From JBHIBR01 sp046759145 [NCBI: Nitrospinota bacterium] (GTDB taxonomy: Bacteria > UBA8248): a DNA stretch of 6,457 nt. This document shows positions 1-5,866 of this stretch, piece by piece. The stretch spans positions 1-6,457 of the forward strand of contig JBHIBR010000107.1 of the NCBI GenBank assembly GCA_046759145.1, read 5' to 3'. How positions within the stretch are numbered: position 1 is the first letter of the stretch; every line of letters begins with the position of its first letter. The position numbers and the translations under genes were made by a program. The notes below the pieces were generated by a model. That model saw nothing but the letters and a program-made list of their open reading frames with translations, searched no databases and had not been told where the DNA came from.

Positions 1-2
1 GT

Positions 3-62
3 CCCCCGCCCGAGCCGCCGGCCGGGGAGTCCCTGCCTCCCGGAGGATGGGGCAGCACCTGA
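3..62 (+). other. Possible 3' end of an upstream gene (uncertain)
   Basis: One frame entering from the left edge runs 19 codons to a TGA at 60-62 and would encode a Pro/Gly-rich end finishing in GGWGST. The other two forward frames stay open longer (to about 189 and 268), but their products look like low-complexity GC-rich translation without family resemblance. In many bacteria the gene before prs is ispE or a tRNA, but no IspE motif or tRNA fold is visible here. This is an inference from position and the stop codon only, so the identity of the upstream gene cannot be stated. Confidence 0.15.
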
Positions 63-106
63 GACCCTTGCCCGAGCGCGCCCGCCGGGGCCCTCGAACG
101 CGGGGA

Positions 107-130
107 CCCCAATGCGCCTGCGCGTTGGGG
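107..130. repeat. Palindromic repeat copy 1 (24 bp)
   Basis: The left arm CCCCAATGCGC (107-117) is separated by the dinucleotide CT from an 11-nt right arm (120-130) that complements it except for T113 facing G124, a wobble pair in RNA. An outer shell extends the pairing: GCGGGG before an A on the left, and A followed by CCCCC and GC on the right. It belongs to the same family as the palindromes at 2428, 4581, 4609 and 6432, all with 11-nt arms, a 2-nt centre and terminal CCCC/GGGG. It lies between the presumed end of the upstream gene and the prs promoter. A T-run at 178-182 is too far away to make this a simple intrinsic terminator. Confidence 0.7.
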
Positions 131-185
131 ACCCCCGCGGGGGGCGCCCATCCTTCCGCCCGCATGAGAGTCCCGCCCTTTTGGC

Positions 186-214
186 TTGACCCGAGGGACC
201 GGATGGGGTATGCA
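186..214 (+). promoter_or_regulatory. Candidate sigma70-type promoter for prs
   Basis: TTGACC at 186-191 matches the -35 consensus at 5 of 6 positions. It is followed by a 17-nt spacer and TATGCA at 209-214, a weaker -10 (3 of 6 matches, within TATGCAAT). Transcription would begin near 221, giving a leader of about 30 nt before the prs Shine-Dalgarno. The short AT-richer patch stands out from the surrounding GC-rich sequence. Spacing and position support the call; the weak -10 keeps it tentative. Confidence 0.45.
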
Positions 215-251
215 ATAGAGCCTTGCGCCGGTCCCGCGCGAGGGAGGGGAA

Positions 252-1880
252 ATGGGCGCACCCAGTGACCTGAAGGTCTTCTCCGGGCGGGCCAACCCCA
301 AGCTCACCCAGGGCATCGCCGACTACCTGGGGGTGGAGGTCGGTCGCGCCGACATCTACGACTTCAGCGACGGGGAGATCTGCGTCCAGATCCAGGAGAA
401 CGTGCGGGGAGCTGACGTCTTCGTGGTCCAGTCGGTGTGCCACCCCTGCAATGACAACCTCATGGAACTCCTCATCATGCTGGACGCCTTCCGCCGGGCG
501 TCCGCCCGGCGGATCACGGCCGTCATCCCGTACTACGGCTACGCCCGGCAGGACCGCAAGGTACAGCCCCGGGTGCCCATCACGGCCAAGCTGGTGGCCA
601 ACCTCCTGGTGGCGGCGGGGACCGACCGGGTGCTGGCCATGGACCTGCACGCGGGTCAGATCCAGGGTTTCTTCGACATCCCGGTGGACCACCTCTTCGC
701 CACGCCCGTCTTCATCGAATACCTGCGAGGCCGCGAGATGCACAACCTCGTCGTCATCTCCCCCGACGCCGGCGGTGTGGAGCGGGCCCGGGCCTTCGCC
801 AAGCGGCTGGGGGCTTCGCTGGGCATCCTGGACAAGAGGCGAGAGGGTGTGAACGTCACCGAGGTGGTCCACATCATCGGCGAGGTGGAGGGGCGGGACG
901 TCCTCATCGTGGACGACCTGGTGGACACGGCGGCCACGTTGACCAAGGGGACGGCGGCCCTCAGGGAGGGGGGGGTGCGTCGGATCTTCGCCTGCTGCAC
1001 CCACGCCGTCCTCTCCGGTCGAGCCCGGGAGCGGCTGGCCCAGTCATGCATCGAGGAGCTGGTCGTCACCGACACCATCCCGGTCGAGCCCCAGGCTGCT
1101 GAGGCGACGCGCATCCGGGTGCTCTCGGTCGCCGCACTGCTGGGCGAGGCCATCCGCCGCATCCACGCCGAGGCCTCGGTGAGCAGCCTGTTCGTCGAGG
1201 GGGGGAGCGGTCTCCCTCGGGGGAGGGGTATGGAGGAACTGGTTCTCAAGGGCGAACGGCGCGAGCGCCTGGGGAAGGGGCCGAGCCGCGCCCTCCGCCG
1301 GGAAGGCGGCGTCCCGGCCGTGGTGTACGGCCAGCGGGAGCCCCTTCCCATCGCGGTGGACCCCCGGGTGCTGGAGAGGCTACTGGCCACCGAGGGGGGT
1401 GAGCACGCCCTCCTCCAGCTCGACCTCCCCGGTGAGCGCCCGGGCGAGCGGAAGGCGATCGTCAAAGAGCTCCAGCGCGACCCCGTCAAGCCCCGCTTTC
1501 TGCACGTCGACTTCCTGGAGGTGCGGATGGACCGGGCCGTCCGCGTCGACGTGCCCATCCTCCTGCGGGGGGAGGCCCCGGGCGTGAAGGCGGGCGGGGT
1601 ACTGAGTCAGCAGCTCCGCGCGCTCGCCATCGAGTGCCTCCCCGGCCTCATCCCCCGGGCTATTGAGGTGGACATCGGCGGCCTGGAGCTGGGCGACACC
1701 GTCCACGTGCGGGACATCTCGATGCCGGAGGGGGTGGAGGCGGTGGTCGACCCCGACGAGCCGGTGGCCTCGGTGACGGCGGTCGCCGAGGAGGTGGAGG
1801 AGGTGGCGGCCCCGGCAGAAGCCCCCGCCGCGGCGGAGGAACCGTTGGAGGGCGAGAAGGAGGGGGAGGGGGCTTCCTAG
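252..1880 (+). CDS. prs: Ribose-phosphate pyrophosphokinase fused in frame to 50S ribosomal protein L25
   Basis: A single 542-residue frame. Residues 1-315 are a full-length class I PRPP synthetase, which transfers pyrophosphate from ATP to ribose 5-phosphate in the cytoplasm to make PRPP for purine, pyrimidine, His and Trp synthesis. Visible motifs are FSDGE near residue 40, ATP-binding RQDRK near 100, the metal-binding signature DLHAGQ at 131-136, the catalytic-loop KRREG at 195-199, and the ribose-5-phosphate loop DDLVDTAAT at 221-229. That loop usually reads DTAGT; here the Gly is Ala228. The family's usual C-terminus SVSSLFV ends at residue 315, and here it continues through a Gly/Arg-rich linker (316-326) into L25 (327-542). 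The linker resembles an untranslated spacer with its own Shine-Dalgarno. The ATG at 252 follows GGAGGGG at 243-249. GAG at 1197-1199, where a stop is expected, is one base from TAG, so a recent stop loss or a sequence error is possible. Each domain identity is certain; whether the fusion is biological is not. Confidence 0.9.
   Translation: MGAPSDLKVFSGRANPKLTQGIADYLGVEVGRADIYDFSDGEICVQIQENVRGADVFVVQSVCHPCNDNLMELLIMLDAFRRASARRITAVIPYYGYARQDRKVQPRVPITAKLVANLLVAAGTDRVLAMDLHAGQIQGFFDIPVDHLFATPVFIEYLRGREMHNLVVISPDAGGVERARAFAKRLGASLGILDKRREGVNVTEVVHIIGEVEGRDVLIVDDLVDTAATLTKGTAALREGGVRRIFACCTHAVLSGRARERLAQSCIEELVVTDTIPVEPQAAEATRIRVLSVAALLGEAIRRIHAEASVSSLFVEGGSGLPRGRGMEELVLKGERRERLGKGPSRALRREGGVPAVVYGQREPLPIAVDPRVLERLLATEGGEHALLQLDLPGERPGERKAIVKELQRDPVKPRFLHVDFLEVRMDRAVRVDVPILLRGEAPGVKAGGVLSQQLRALAIECLPGLIPRAIEVDIGGLELGDTVHVRDISMPEGVEAVVDPDEPVASVTAVAEEVEEVAAPAEAPAAAEEPLEGEKEGEGAS
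1230..1880 (+). CDS. rplY: 50S ribosomal protein L25 (CTC/TL5 type), internal start within the fused frame
   Basis: From the internal ATG at 1230 the frame encodes a 216-residue L25 of the general-stress/TL5 type, which binds 5S rRNA in the central protuberance of the large subunit. The N-terminal RNA-binding domain covers about residues 1-95, with conserved GKGPSRALRREGGVPAVVYG and VKELQRDP..FLHVDF segments. A beta-rich TL5 domain spans about 96-185 (IEVDIGGLELGDTVHVRDI). The last 30 or so residues are an acidic Ala/Glu/Pro tail, common in this subfamily. GGAGGGG at 1222-1228 lies just upstream of the ATG, in the same arrangement as at the prs start, so independent initiation is plausible even though the prs frame runs through. 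prs-rplY-pth is a widely conserved order. A separately made L25 seems likely because a ribosomal protein is needed free, but that is inference. Confidence 0.8.
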   Translation: MEELVLKGERRERLGKGPSRALRREGGVPAVVYGQREPLPIAVDPRVLERLLATEGGEHALLQLDLPGERPGERKAIVKELQRDPVKPRFLHVDFLEVRMDRAVRVDVPILLRGEAPGVKAGGVLSQQLRALAIECLPGLIPRAIEVDIGGLELGDTVHVRDISMPEGVEAVVDPDEPVASVTAVAEEVEEVAAPAEAPAAAEEPLEGEKEGEGAS

Positions 1881-1889
1881 CGGGAGGCC

Positions 1890-2528
1890 GTGAAGCGGGT
1901 GGGGACGCTCATCGTGGGCCTGGGCAACCCGGGCCCCGAGTACGGCGCCAGCCGTCACAACGTGGGCTTCTGGGTGGTGGACCTCCTGGCCGCCCAGCAC
2001 CGCATCCGGGTGACGCGCAAGGGCCATTACTCCCTGGTGGGTAATGGCTTTATTTGCGGGGAGCCGGTGGTCCTGGCCAAGCCCCAGGCCTTCATGAACC
2101 GCAGCGGCCTCGCGGTGGGCGCCCTGCTTTCGGCGCTGGGCTTGGGACCGGGCGTGATGGTGGTGGTCCACGACGACATCGACCTCCCCCTGAGCCGCCT
2201 CAAGCTCAAGACCCGCGGCGGCGACGCCGGCCACCTGGGGGTGCGGAGCATCATCGAGGCGCTGGGCACGGGCGAGTTCCGCCGCCTTCGGGTGGGGGTG
2301 GGCCGGCCCGCGGGGAAGGGGGAGATGGTGGATTACGTCCTGAGCCCCTTCGCGGAGGAAGAGATTCCCCTGGCCGAGGAGGCCGCCGTAGCGGCCGCCG
2401 CGCGGGTGTGCGAGCTGGTGAGGGGCTCCCCAGGCGGCAAGCCGCCTGGGGTCCCCGTGAGGCCCCCCACCACCCCTCGGCGGGCCGTCGGAAGAGGGGA
2501 CCTCGAGGTTCCCCGGAGGAAGGACTGA
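1890..2528 (+). CDS. pth: Peptidyl-tRNA hydrolase with a repeat-derived C-terminal tail
   Basis: Releases peptides from peptidyl-tRNAs that drop off the ribosome, recycling tRNA. The protein is 212 residues; E. coli Pth is 194. Conserved features are GLGNPG at 10-15 with Asn13, catalytic His23 in SRHNVGF, Asn70 in FMNRSG, and Asp95 in HDDIDLP. The segment usually read as GGHNGL is GDAGHLGV here, so the position of E. coli Asn114 is Leu116. The expected fold ends near CELVRG at 174-179. The remaining 33 residues (180-212) are Pro/Gly/Arg-rich; residues 180-188 are encoded by a 24-bp palindrome of the family seen elsewhere in the window. The GTG at 1890 has GGGAGG only 2 nt upstream; GTG at 1899 is an alternative with an 11-nt spacing. 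It starts 9 nt after the L25 stop, so co-transcription with prs-rplY is likely. Confidence 0.93.
   Translation: MKRVGTLIVGLGNPGPEYGASRHNVGFWVVDLLAAQHRIRVTRKGHYSLVGNGFICGEPVVLAKPQAFMNRSGLAVGALLSALGLGPGVMVVVHDDIDLPLSRLKLKTRGGDAGHLGVRSIIEALGTGEFRRLRVGVGRPAGKGEMVDYVLSPFAEEEIPLAEEAAVAAAARVCELVRGSPGGKPPGVPVRPPTTPRRAVGRGDLEVPRRKD
2428..2451. repeat. Palindromic repeat copy 2 (24 bp), inside pth
   Basis: The left arm CCCCAGGCGGC (2428-2438), centre AA and a perfectly complementary right arm (2441-2451) form an 11-bp stem. Outer GGGG at 2422-2425 and CCCC at 2453-2456 extend the pairing beyond a small interior mismatch. This copy lies in the last part of the pth reading frame and supplies codons 180-188. 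It has no T-run after it. Confidence 0.85.
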
Positions 2529-2544
2529 CATTGAGGAGGTGGAG

Positions 2545-4518
2545 ATGATCGCACTCGCACCGTGGGCCTCGGTGTTCGGGGTGGGAGGGCTCGCCCTGGC
2601 GGGGCTGGTTTACATCTACGTCGTGAGGCAGCCAGCGGGAAACGAGACGATGGCGCGCCTGGCGGCCCGGATACACGAAGGGGCCTTCGTGTTCCTCAAG
2701 CGTGAGTACCAGATCCTGGCCATCTTCGTCGTCGTGGTATTTCTCCTGCTCTCCTATTTCATCAGCCCCTGGACGGGCATCGCCTTCATGAGCGGGGGCA
2801 TCTGCTCCATCCTGGCGGGGTTTTTCGGGATGAACGCCGCCACGCGGGCGAACGTCCGCACAGCGGCCGCCGCCAACCGGGGGGGCCAGGCCCATGCCCT
2901 GAGCACGGCCTTCTTCGGGGGTACCGTCATGGGCCTCTCGGTGGCGAGCCTGGGGCTGCTGGGGGTGGGGGTGTTCTTCCTCCTCTTCGCGGGGACGAAC
3001 CCGGCCATCATCAACGGCTTCGCCATGGGGGCGAGCTCCATCGCCCTCTTCGCCCGGGTGGGCGGGGGCATCTACACCAAGACCGCCGACGTAGGTGCCG
3101 ACCTGGTGGGGAAGGTGGAGGCGGACATCCCCGAGGACGACCCGCGCAACCCGGCCGTCATCGCCGACAACGTGGGGGACTGCGTGGGCGACGTCGCAGG
3201 GATGGGGGCCGACCTGTTCGAATCCTATGTGGGCGCCATCGTCTCCACCATCTTCATCGGCGCCACCCTGGGCGCGGTCTCGAAGGAGGCGGCCATGGCC
3301 TACCCGATGCTCCTCACCATGGCCGGCCTGGTGGCCTCGGTCCTGGGCGTCGCCTCGATGCGCGCCCTCGCGCACCTGAACCCGGCGGCCGCCCTGCGCG
3401 GGGCCACCACCCTGAGCACGGTCCTCTTCCTCCTGCTGGCCTACGGGGTGACGGTGAGTCTGGGGCTGCCGTTGGGCAACTTCTGGGCCGTGGTGGCGGG
3501 CTCGTTGGGCGGGGTGGCCATCGGCCTGATCACGGAGTACTACACCGCCGGGAGCCCCATCATCCGCACGGCGGAGAGCTGCCAGACCGGGGTGGCCACC
3601 AACATCATCACGGGCTTCGCGATGGCCATGGAGAGCGTGGTGGCCCCGCTCGTGGTGCTGGCGGCGGCCACCTACGCGGCCGCCGCTTCGGCGGGTCTCT
3701 ACGGTATCTCGGTGGCGGCGGTGGGGATGCTCTCCACCATCGGCATCACCATGTCGGTGGACGCCTACGGCCCCATTGCCGACAACGCGGCCGGAATCAG
3801 CGAGATGGCCCGCCTGGGCTCCGACACCCGCAAGATCACCGAGGGCCTGGACGCCCTGGGCAACACCACGGCCGCCATCGGGAAAGGGTTCGCCATCGGT
3901 TCGGCGGCGCTCACCGCGCTTGCCTTCTACGCCGCCTACACCACCGCCGCGAAGCTCGAGCGGATCGACCTCACCGAGTACCCGGTAGTGGTGGGGATGC
4001 TCATCGGGGGGGCCATCCCCTTCTTCATCGCCTCCTCCACCATGACCAGCGTGGGGAAGGCGGCCTTCAAGATGGTCCAGGAGATCCGGCGCCAGTTCCG
4101 GGAGATCCCCGGCCTCATGGAGGGTCGCGCGGAGCCCGACAGCGCCCGTTGCATCGACATCAGCACGGCCGCAGCCCTGAGGGAGATGGTGCTGCCCGGC
4201 GTGGTGGCGGTGGGGATGCCGGTGCTGATGGGGTTCCTCCTCGGGCCGGCCGCCCTGGGCGGCATGCTGGCCGGGGCCACCCTCGTCGGGGTGCTGCTTG
4301 CCCTCACCATGGCCAACGGCGGCGGCGCCTGGGACAACGCCAAGAAATACATCGAGGAGGGCCACCTGGGGGGCAAGGGCTCCGATGCGCACAAGGCCGC
4401 GGTGGTGGGAGACACGGTGGGTGACCCCATGAAGGACACCGCGGGGCCCTCCATGAACATCCTCATCAAGCTCATGTCCGTGGTCTCCCTGGTGATGGCG
4501 CCACTGTTCATCCGATGA
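2545..4518 (+). CDS. hppA: Membrane-bound ion-translocating pyrophosphatase, K+-dependent type
   Basis: Integral membrane enzyme that couples PPi hydrolysis to H+ and/or Na+ export; 657 residues from this start, somewhat short for the family, with multiple hydrophobic helices (family members have about 16). PPi/Mg-binding motifs are present: DVGADLVGK at 182-190, [15 protein letters not shown] at 198-212, DAYGPIADN at 406-414, GGAWDNAKK around 594-601, and DTVGDPMKD at 623-631. Helix-6 GADLFESY at 221-228 carries the Glu linked to ion coupling. [10 protein letters not shown] at 439-448 has Ala443 and Gly446, where K+-independent enzymes have Lys and Thr, so this is the K+-requiring subclass. 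Many of that subclass pump Na+, but the ion cannot be fixed from sequence. The ATG at 2545 was chosen because GGAGG at 2535-2539 sits 5 nt upstream; the in-frame GTG at 2539 overlaps that site. It begins 16 nt after pth, probably in the same transcript. Confidence 0.96.
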   Translation: MIALAPWASVFGVGGLALAGLVYIYVVRQPAGNETMARLAARIHEGAFVFLKREYQILAIFVVVVFLLLSYFISPWTGIAFMSGGICSILAGFFGMNAATRANVRTAAAANRGGQAHALSTAFFGGTVMGLSVASLGLLGVGVFFLLFAGTNPAIINGFAMGASSIALFARVGGGIYTKTADVGADLVGKVEADIPEDDPRNPAVIADNVGDCVGDVAGMGADLFESYVGAIVSTIFIGATLGAVSKEAAMAYPMLLTMAGLVASVLGVASMRALAHLNPAAALRGATTLSTVLFLLLAYGVTVSLGLPLGNFWAVVAGSLGGVAIGLITEYYTAGSPIIRTAESCQTGVATNIITGFAMAMESVVAPLVVLAAATYAAAASAGLYGISVAAVGMLSTIGITMSVDAYGPIADNAAGISEMARLGSDTRKITEGLDALGNTTAAIGKGFAIGSAALTALAFYAAYTTAAKLERIDLTEYPVVVGMLIGGAIPFFIASSTMTSVGKAAFKMVQEIRRQFREIPGLMEGRAEPDSARCIDISTAAALREMVLPGVVAVGMPVLMGFLLGPAALGGMLAGATLVGVLLALTMANGGGAWDNAKKYIEEGHLGGKGSDAHKAAVVGDTVGDPMKDTAGPSMNILIKLMSVVSLVMAPLFIR

Positions 4519-4523
4519 CGCTC

Positions 4524-4552
4524 TTGCCGCCCAGGGGGGAGTGTGCTAGCTT
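4524..4552 (+). promoter_or_regulatory. Candidate promoter for the rpsF-ssb-rpsR-rplI operon
   Basis: TTGCCG at 4524-4529, a 17-nt spacer, and TAGCTT at 4547-4552 preceded by TGC, which gives an extended -10 form (TGnTAGCTT). It begins only 6 nt after the hppA stop codon. A start near 4559 would give a leader of about 140 nt containing the two palindromes. Hexamer matches are partial, so spacing, the extended -10 and operon logic are the main support. Confidence 0.45.
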
Positions 4553-4580
4553 GAGGCGCTTGTGGGGCACCCCAAGGGGA

Positions 4581-4604
4581 CCCCAGGCGGCTCGCCGCCT
4601 GGGG
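4581..4604. repeat. Palindromic repeat copy 3 (24 bp)
   Basis: The left arm CCCCAGGCGGC (4581-4591), centre TC and a perfectly complementary right arm (4594-4604) form an 11-bp stem with the same arms as the copy inside pth. The outer shell is GGGG at 4576-4579 against CCCC at 4607-4610. It lies between hppA and rpsF. If the promoter at 4524-4552 is real, it is in the 5' leader of the ribosomal operon; otherwise it is in the 3' region of hppA. Confidence 0.85.
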
Positions 4605-4608
4605 AGCC

Positions 4609-4632
4609 CCCCGAGCGTCAGGCCGCTTGGGG
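4609..4632. repeat. Palindromic repeat copy 4 (24 bp, degenerate), tandem to copy 3
   Basis: The left arm CCCCGAGCGTC (4609-4619), centre AG and right arm GCCGCTTGGGG (4622-4632) have exactly the geometry of the other copies. There is one wobble (G4613 facing T4628) and one true mismatch (T4618 facing C4623). The right arm is identical to that of the copy at 6432-6455, which makes common origin more likely than chance. It starts 5 nt after copy 3 and shares GC-rich flanks with it. Confidence 0.6.
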
Positions 4633-4642
4633 GGCCCCCTGT

Positions 4643-4690
4643 GGGGCCCGGCGTGCCGAGCCCAGGAGGAATCGCGGAAGTCGGAGGAGA
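4643..4690 (+). promoter_or_regulatory. rpsF leader hairpin and ribosome binding site; possible S6:S18 autoregulation region
   Basis: A short imperfect hairpin can be drawn just before rpsF: GGGC at 4644-4647 with GCCC at 4660-4663, a C/A mismatch, then CGG with CCG around a CGTG loop. GGAGG at 4683-4687 is the best Shine-Dalgarno, 12 nt before the GTG at 4700, which is longer than usual. In many bacteria an rpsF leader element binds the S6:S18 complex to repress translation. I cannot confirm that structure here; it is suggested by position only. Confidence 0.2.
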
Positions 4691-4699
4691 ATCGTCCCG

Positions 4700-5176
4700 G
4701 TGCCGCTCTACGAGAGCCTCTTCATGGTCAACCCGGAGCTCAGCGAGGAACGCGCCGAGCAGCACCTCCGCAACGTCCAGGACCTGATCGCCCGCATGGG
4801 GGGTGAGAGCCTGGAGGTGGAGCGCTGGGGCAAGAAGCGCCTCGCCTACCGGATGAACAAGCACCGCTACGGCATCTACCTCCTCATGCGCTACCGGGGC
4901 CAGCCGGGCCTCGTGGGGGAGCTCGAGCGTTACTTCCGCCTCGACGAGGAGATCCTGAAGTTCATCACGGTGCGCATCGAGGAGCGCCGCCTCCGGAAGG
5001 AGGAGGAGATGCGGCAGAAGAGGGCCGCGGCCGAAGCTCGGGTGCGCGCCCGGCGCGAGCGAGCGGAGAGGGACAAGGAAGGGGAAGAGGAAGAGGCCCG
5101 GCAAGGGCCAGTGGATCCGGCCCCCTCTCCCGAGATTTCGGCCCCCCCCCCGCCCGCGGCGAGCCTCGGGAGGTAG
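4700..5176 (+). CDS. rpsF: 30S ribosomal protein S6 with charged C-terminal extension
   Basis: S6 binds the central domain of 16S rRNA as a heterodimer with S18, encoded two genes downstream. The 158-residue product opens with the usual beta-strand ([15 protein letters not shown], residues 3-17) and contains the hallmark segment [21 protein letters not shown] at 42-62 and [10 protein letters not shown] at 79-88. The S6 fold ends near residue 98. About 60 further residues form a highly charged Arg/Glu stretch, probably helical, followed by a Pro/Ala-rich end, making the protein longer than the usual 95-140. The GTG at 4700 is chosen because it places the N-terminus where the family begins. Upstream codons in this frame (from 4562) translate the palindromes and show no S6 similarity. 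It is first in a tight operon with ssb, rpsR and rplI. Confidence 0.94.
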   Translation: MPLYESLFMVNPELSEERAEQHLRNVQDLIARMGGESLEVERWGKKRLAYRMNKHRYGIYLLMRYRGQPGLVGELERYFRLDEEILKFITVRIEERRLRKEEEMRQKRAAAEARVRARRERAERDKEGEEEEARQGPVDPAPSPEISAPPPPAASLGR

Positions 5177-5182
5177 GCTCCT

Positions 5183-5578
5183 GTGGCGAGTCTCAACAGC
5201 GTCTTCCTCCGGGGCAACCTCACGCGCGACCCCGAGCTGCGCTACCTGCCGAGCGGCACCCCTGTGGTCTCCTTCGGCCTGGCCGTCCCCCGGCGGTTCC
5301 GCCGGGGGGAGGAGTGGCAGGAGGAGGTCTGCTTCGTGGACGTGACGGCGTTCGGCCGCCAGGCCGAGGCCTGCAACGCGAACCTCACCAAGGGGAGCGC
5401 TGTGCTCATCGACGGGCGCCTGCAGTACCGGACCTGGGAAGGGGAGGGGGGCACCCGGCGGAGCAAGCACGAGGTGGTGGCCAACAACGTGCACATCCTG
5501 GCGCGGGCGAAGGCGGCCGGGCCCGGGCCGGTGGAGCCCCCCGCCGAGCCCCCGCCCGACGATGACATCCCCTTCTGA
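5183..5578 (+). CDS. ssb: Single-stranded DNA-binding protein
   Basis: Coats single-stranded DNA in replication, recombination and repair, and recruits partners through its acidic tip. The product has 131 residues. The OB-fold spans about 3-108, with the conserved opening LNSVFLRGNLTRDPELRYLPSG and the FVDVTAFGRQAE and GSAVLIDGRLQYRTW strands. A short Pro-rich linker leads to the canonical tip DDDIPF at the very end. The linker is much shorter than in E. coli SSB (178 residues). The GTG start at 5183 is 6 nt after the rpsF stop, and the Shine-Dalgarno GGGAGG at 5168-5173 lies inside the end of rpsF, implying coupled translation. ssb between rpsF and rpsR is the arrangement seen in Bacillus; E. 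coli has priB there. Confidence 0.95.
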   Translation: MASLNSVFLRGNLTRDPELRYLPSGTPVVSFGLAVPRRFRRGEEWQEEVCFVDVTAFGRQAEACNANLTKGSAVLIDGRLQYRTWEGEGGTRRSKHEVVANNVHILARAKAAGPGPVEPPAEPPPDDDIPF

Positions 5579-5597
5579 CCCCTAGGGGCGGGGCGCC

Positions 5598-5843
5598 ATG
5601 CAACCCAAGAGGAGGAAGAGGAGGCGGTTCATCCGGAAGAAGGTGTGCCGCTTCTGCGTGGACAGGGTAGCCTACATCGACTACAAGGACACCAAGGCCC
5701 TCCGCAACCTGGTGACCGAACGGGGCAAGACCATCCCGCGGCGCATCTCGGGCAACTGTGCCCGCCACCAGCGCCAGCTCACGGTGGCCATCAAGCGCGC
5801 CCGCATCATGGCGCTCATCCCCTTCACGGTGGAGCGCCAGTAG
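5598..5843 (+). CDS. rpsR: 30S ribosomal protein S18, zinc-motif (C+) form
   Basis: Small-subunit protein that pairs with S6 on the central domain of 16S rRNA. The 81 residues match the family's usual length. A basic N-terminus ([12 protein letters not shown]) precedes the core, with conserved [26 protein letters not shown]. Cys17 and Cys20 (CRFC) with Cys54 and His57 (CARH) form a CxxC...CxxH set, as in the potential zinc-binding version of S18. ATG at 5598 lies 19 nt after ssb; the upstream Shine-Dalgarno is only a G-rich stretch (AGGGGCGGGG, 5584-5593), suggesting initiation depends partly on coupling to ssb. Identity is secure from sequence and context. Confidence 0.97.
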   Translation: MQPKRRKRRRFIRKKVCRFCVDRVAYIDYKDTKALRNLVTERGKTIPRRISGNCARHQRQLTVAIKRARIMALIPFTVERQ

Positions 5844-5866
5844 GGGGCCCGGCGGGGAGAGAAGGG

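Noticed and set aside
1-110. tRNA gene upstream of prs, as in some genomes
   Set aside because: No acceptor stem, anticodon arm or TPsiC-like sequence could be traced.
47-268. Small + strand frame before prs (73 codons)
   Set aside because: It spans the palindrome and promoter candidate, overlaps the prs start, is Arg/Pro/Gly-rich, and resembles no known family.
2496-2514. Imperfect palindrome around CTCGAG before hppA
   Set aside because: GGGGACCTC against GAGGTTCCCC has a bulge and no central loop. It lacks the 11-2-11 geometry of the repeat family and could easily arise by chance in this composition.
1380-2531. Antisense open frame (383 codons) opposite L25 and pth
   Set aside because: Low-complexity product, complete overlap with two certain genes, and no plausible start context.
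2539-2541. GTG at 2539 as the hppA start
   Set aside because: It overlaps the GAGGAGG ribosome binding site. The ATG 6 nt downstream has proper spacing.
2251-4392. Very long antisense open frame (713 codons) opposite hppA
   Set aside because: It has a His/Gly/Arg-rich translation without any recognisable domain. hppA on the + strand has full family motifs. High third-position GC routinely leaves antisense frames open, so this is a shadow.
4562-4699. N-terminal extension of S6 to the ATG at 4562
   Set aside because: The extra 46 codons translate the two palindromes and show no S6 similarity. The family N-terminus aligns with the GTG at 4700, which has a Shine-Dalgarno.
4508-5494. Antisense open frame (328 codons) opposite rpsF and ssb
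   Set aside because: Same GC-driven artefact; both + strand genes are certain.
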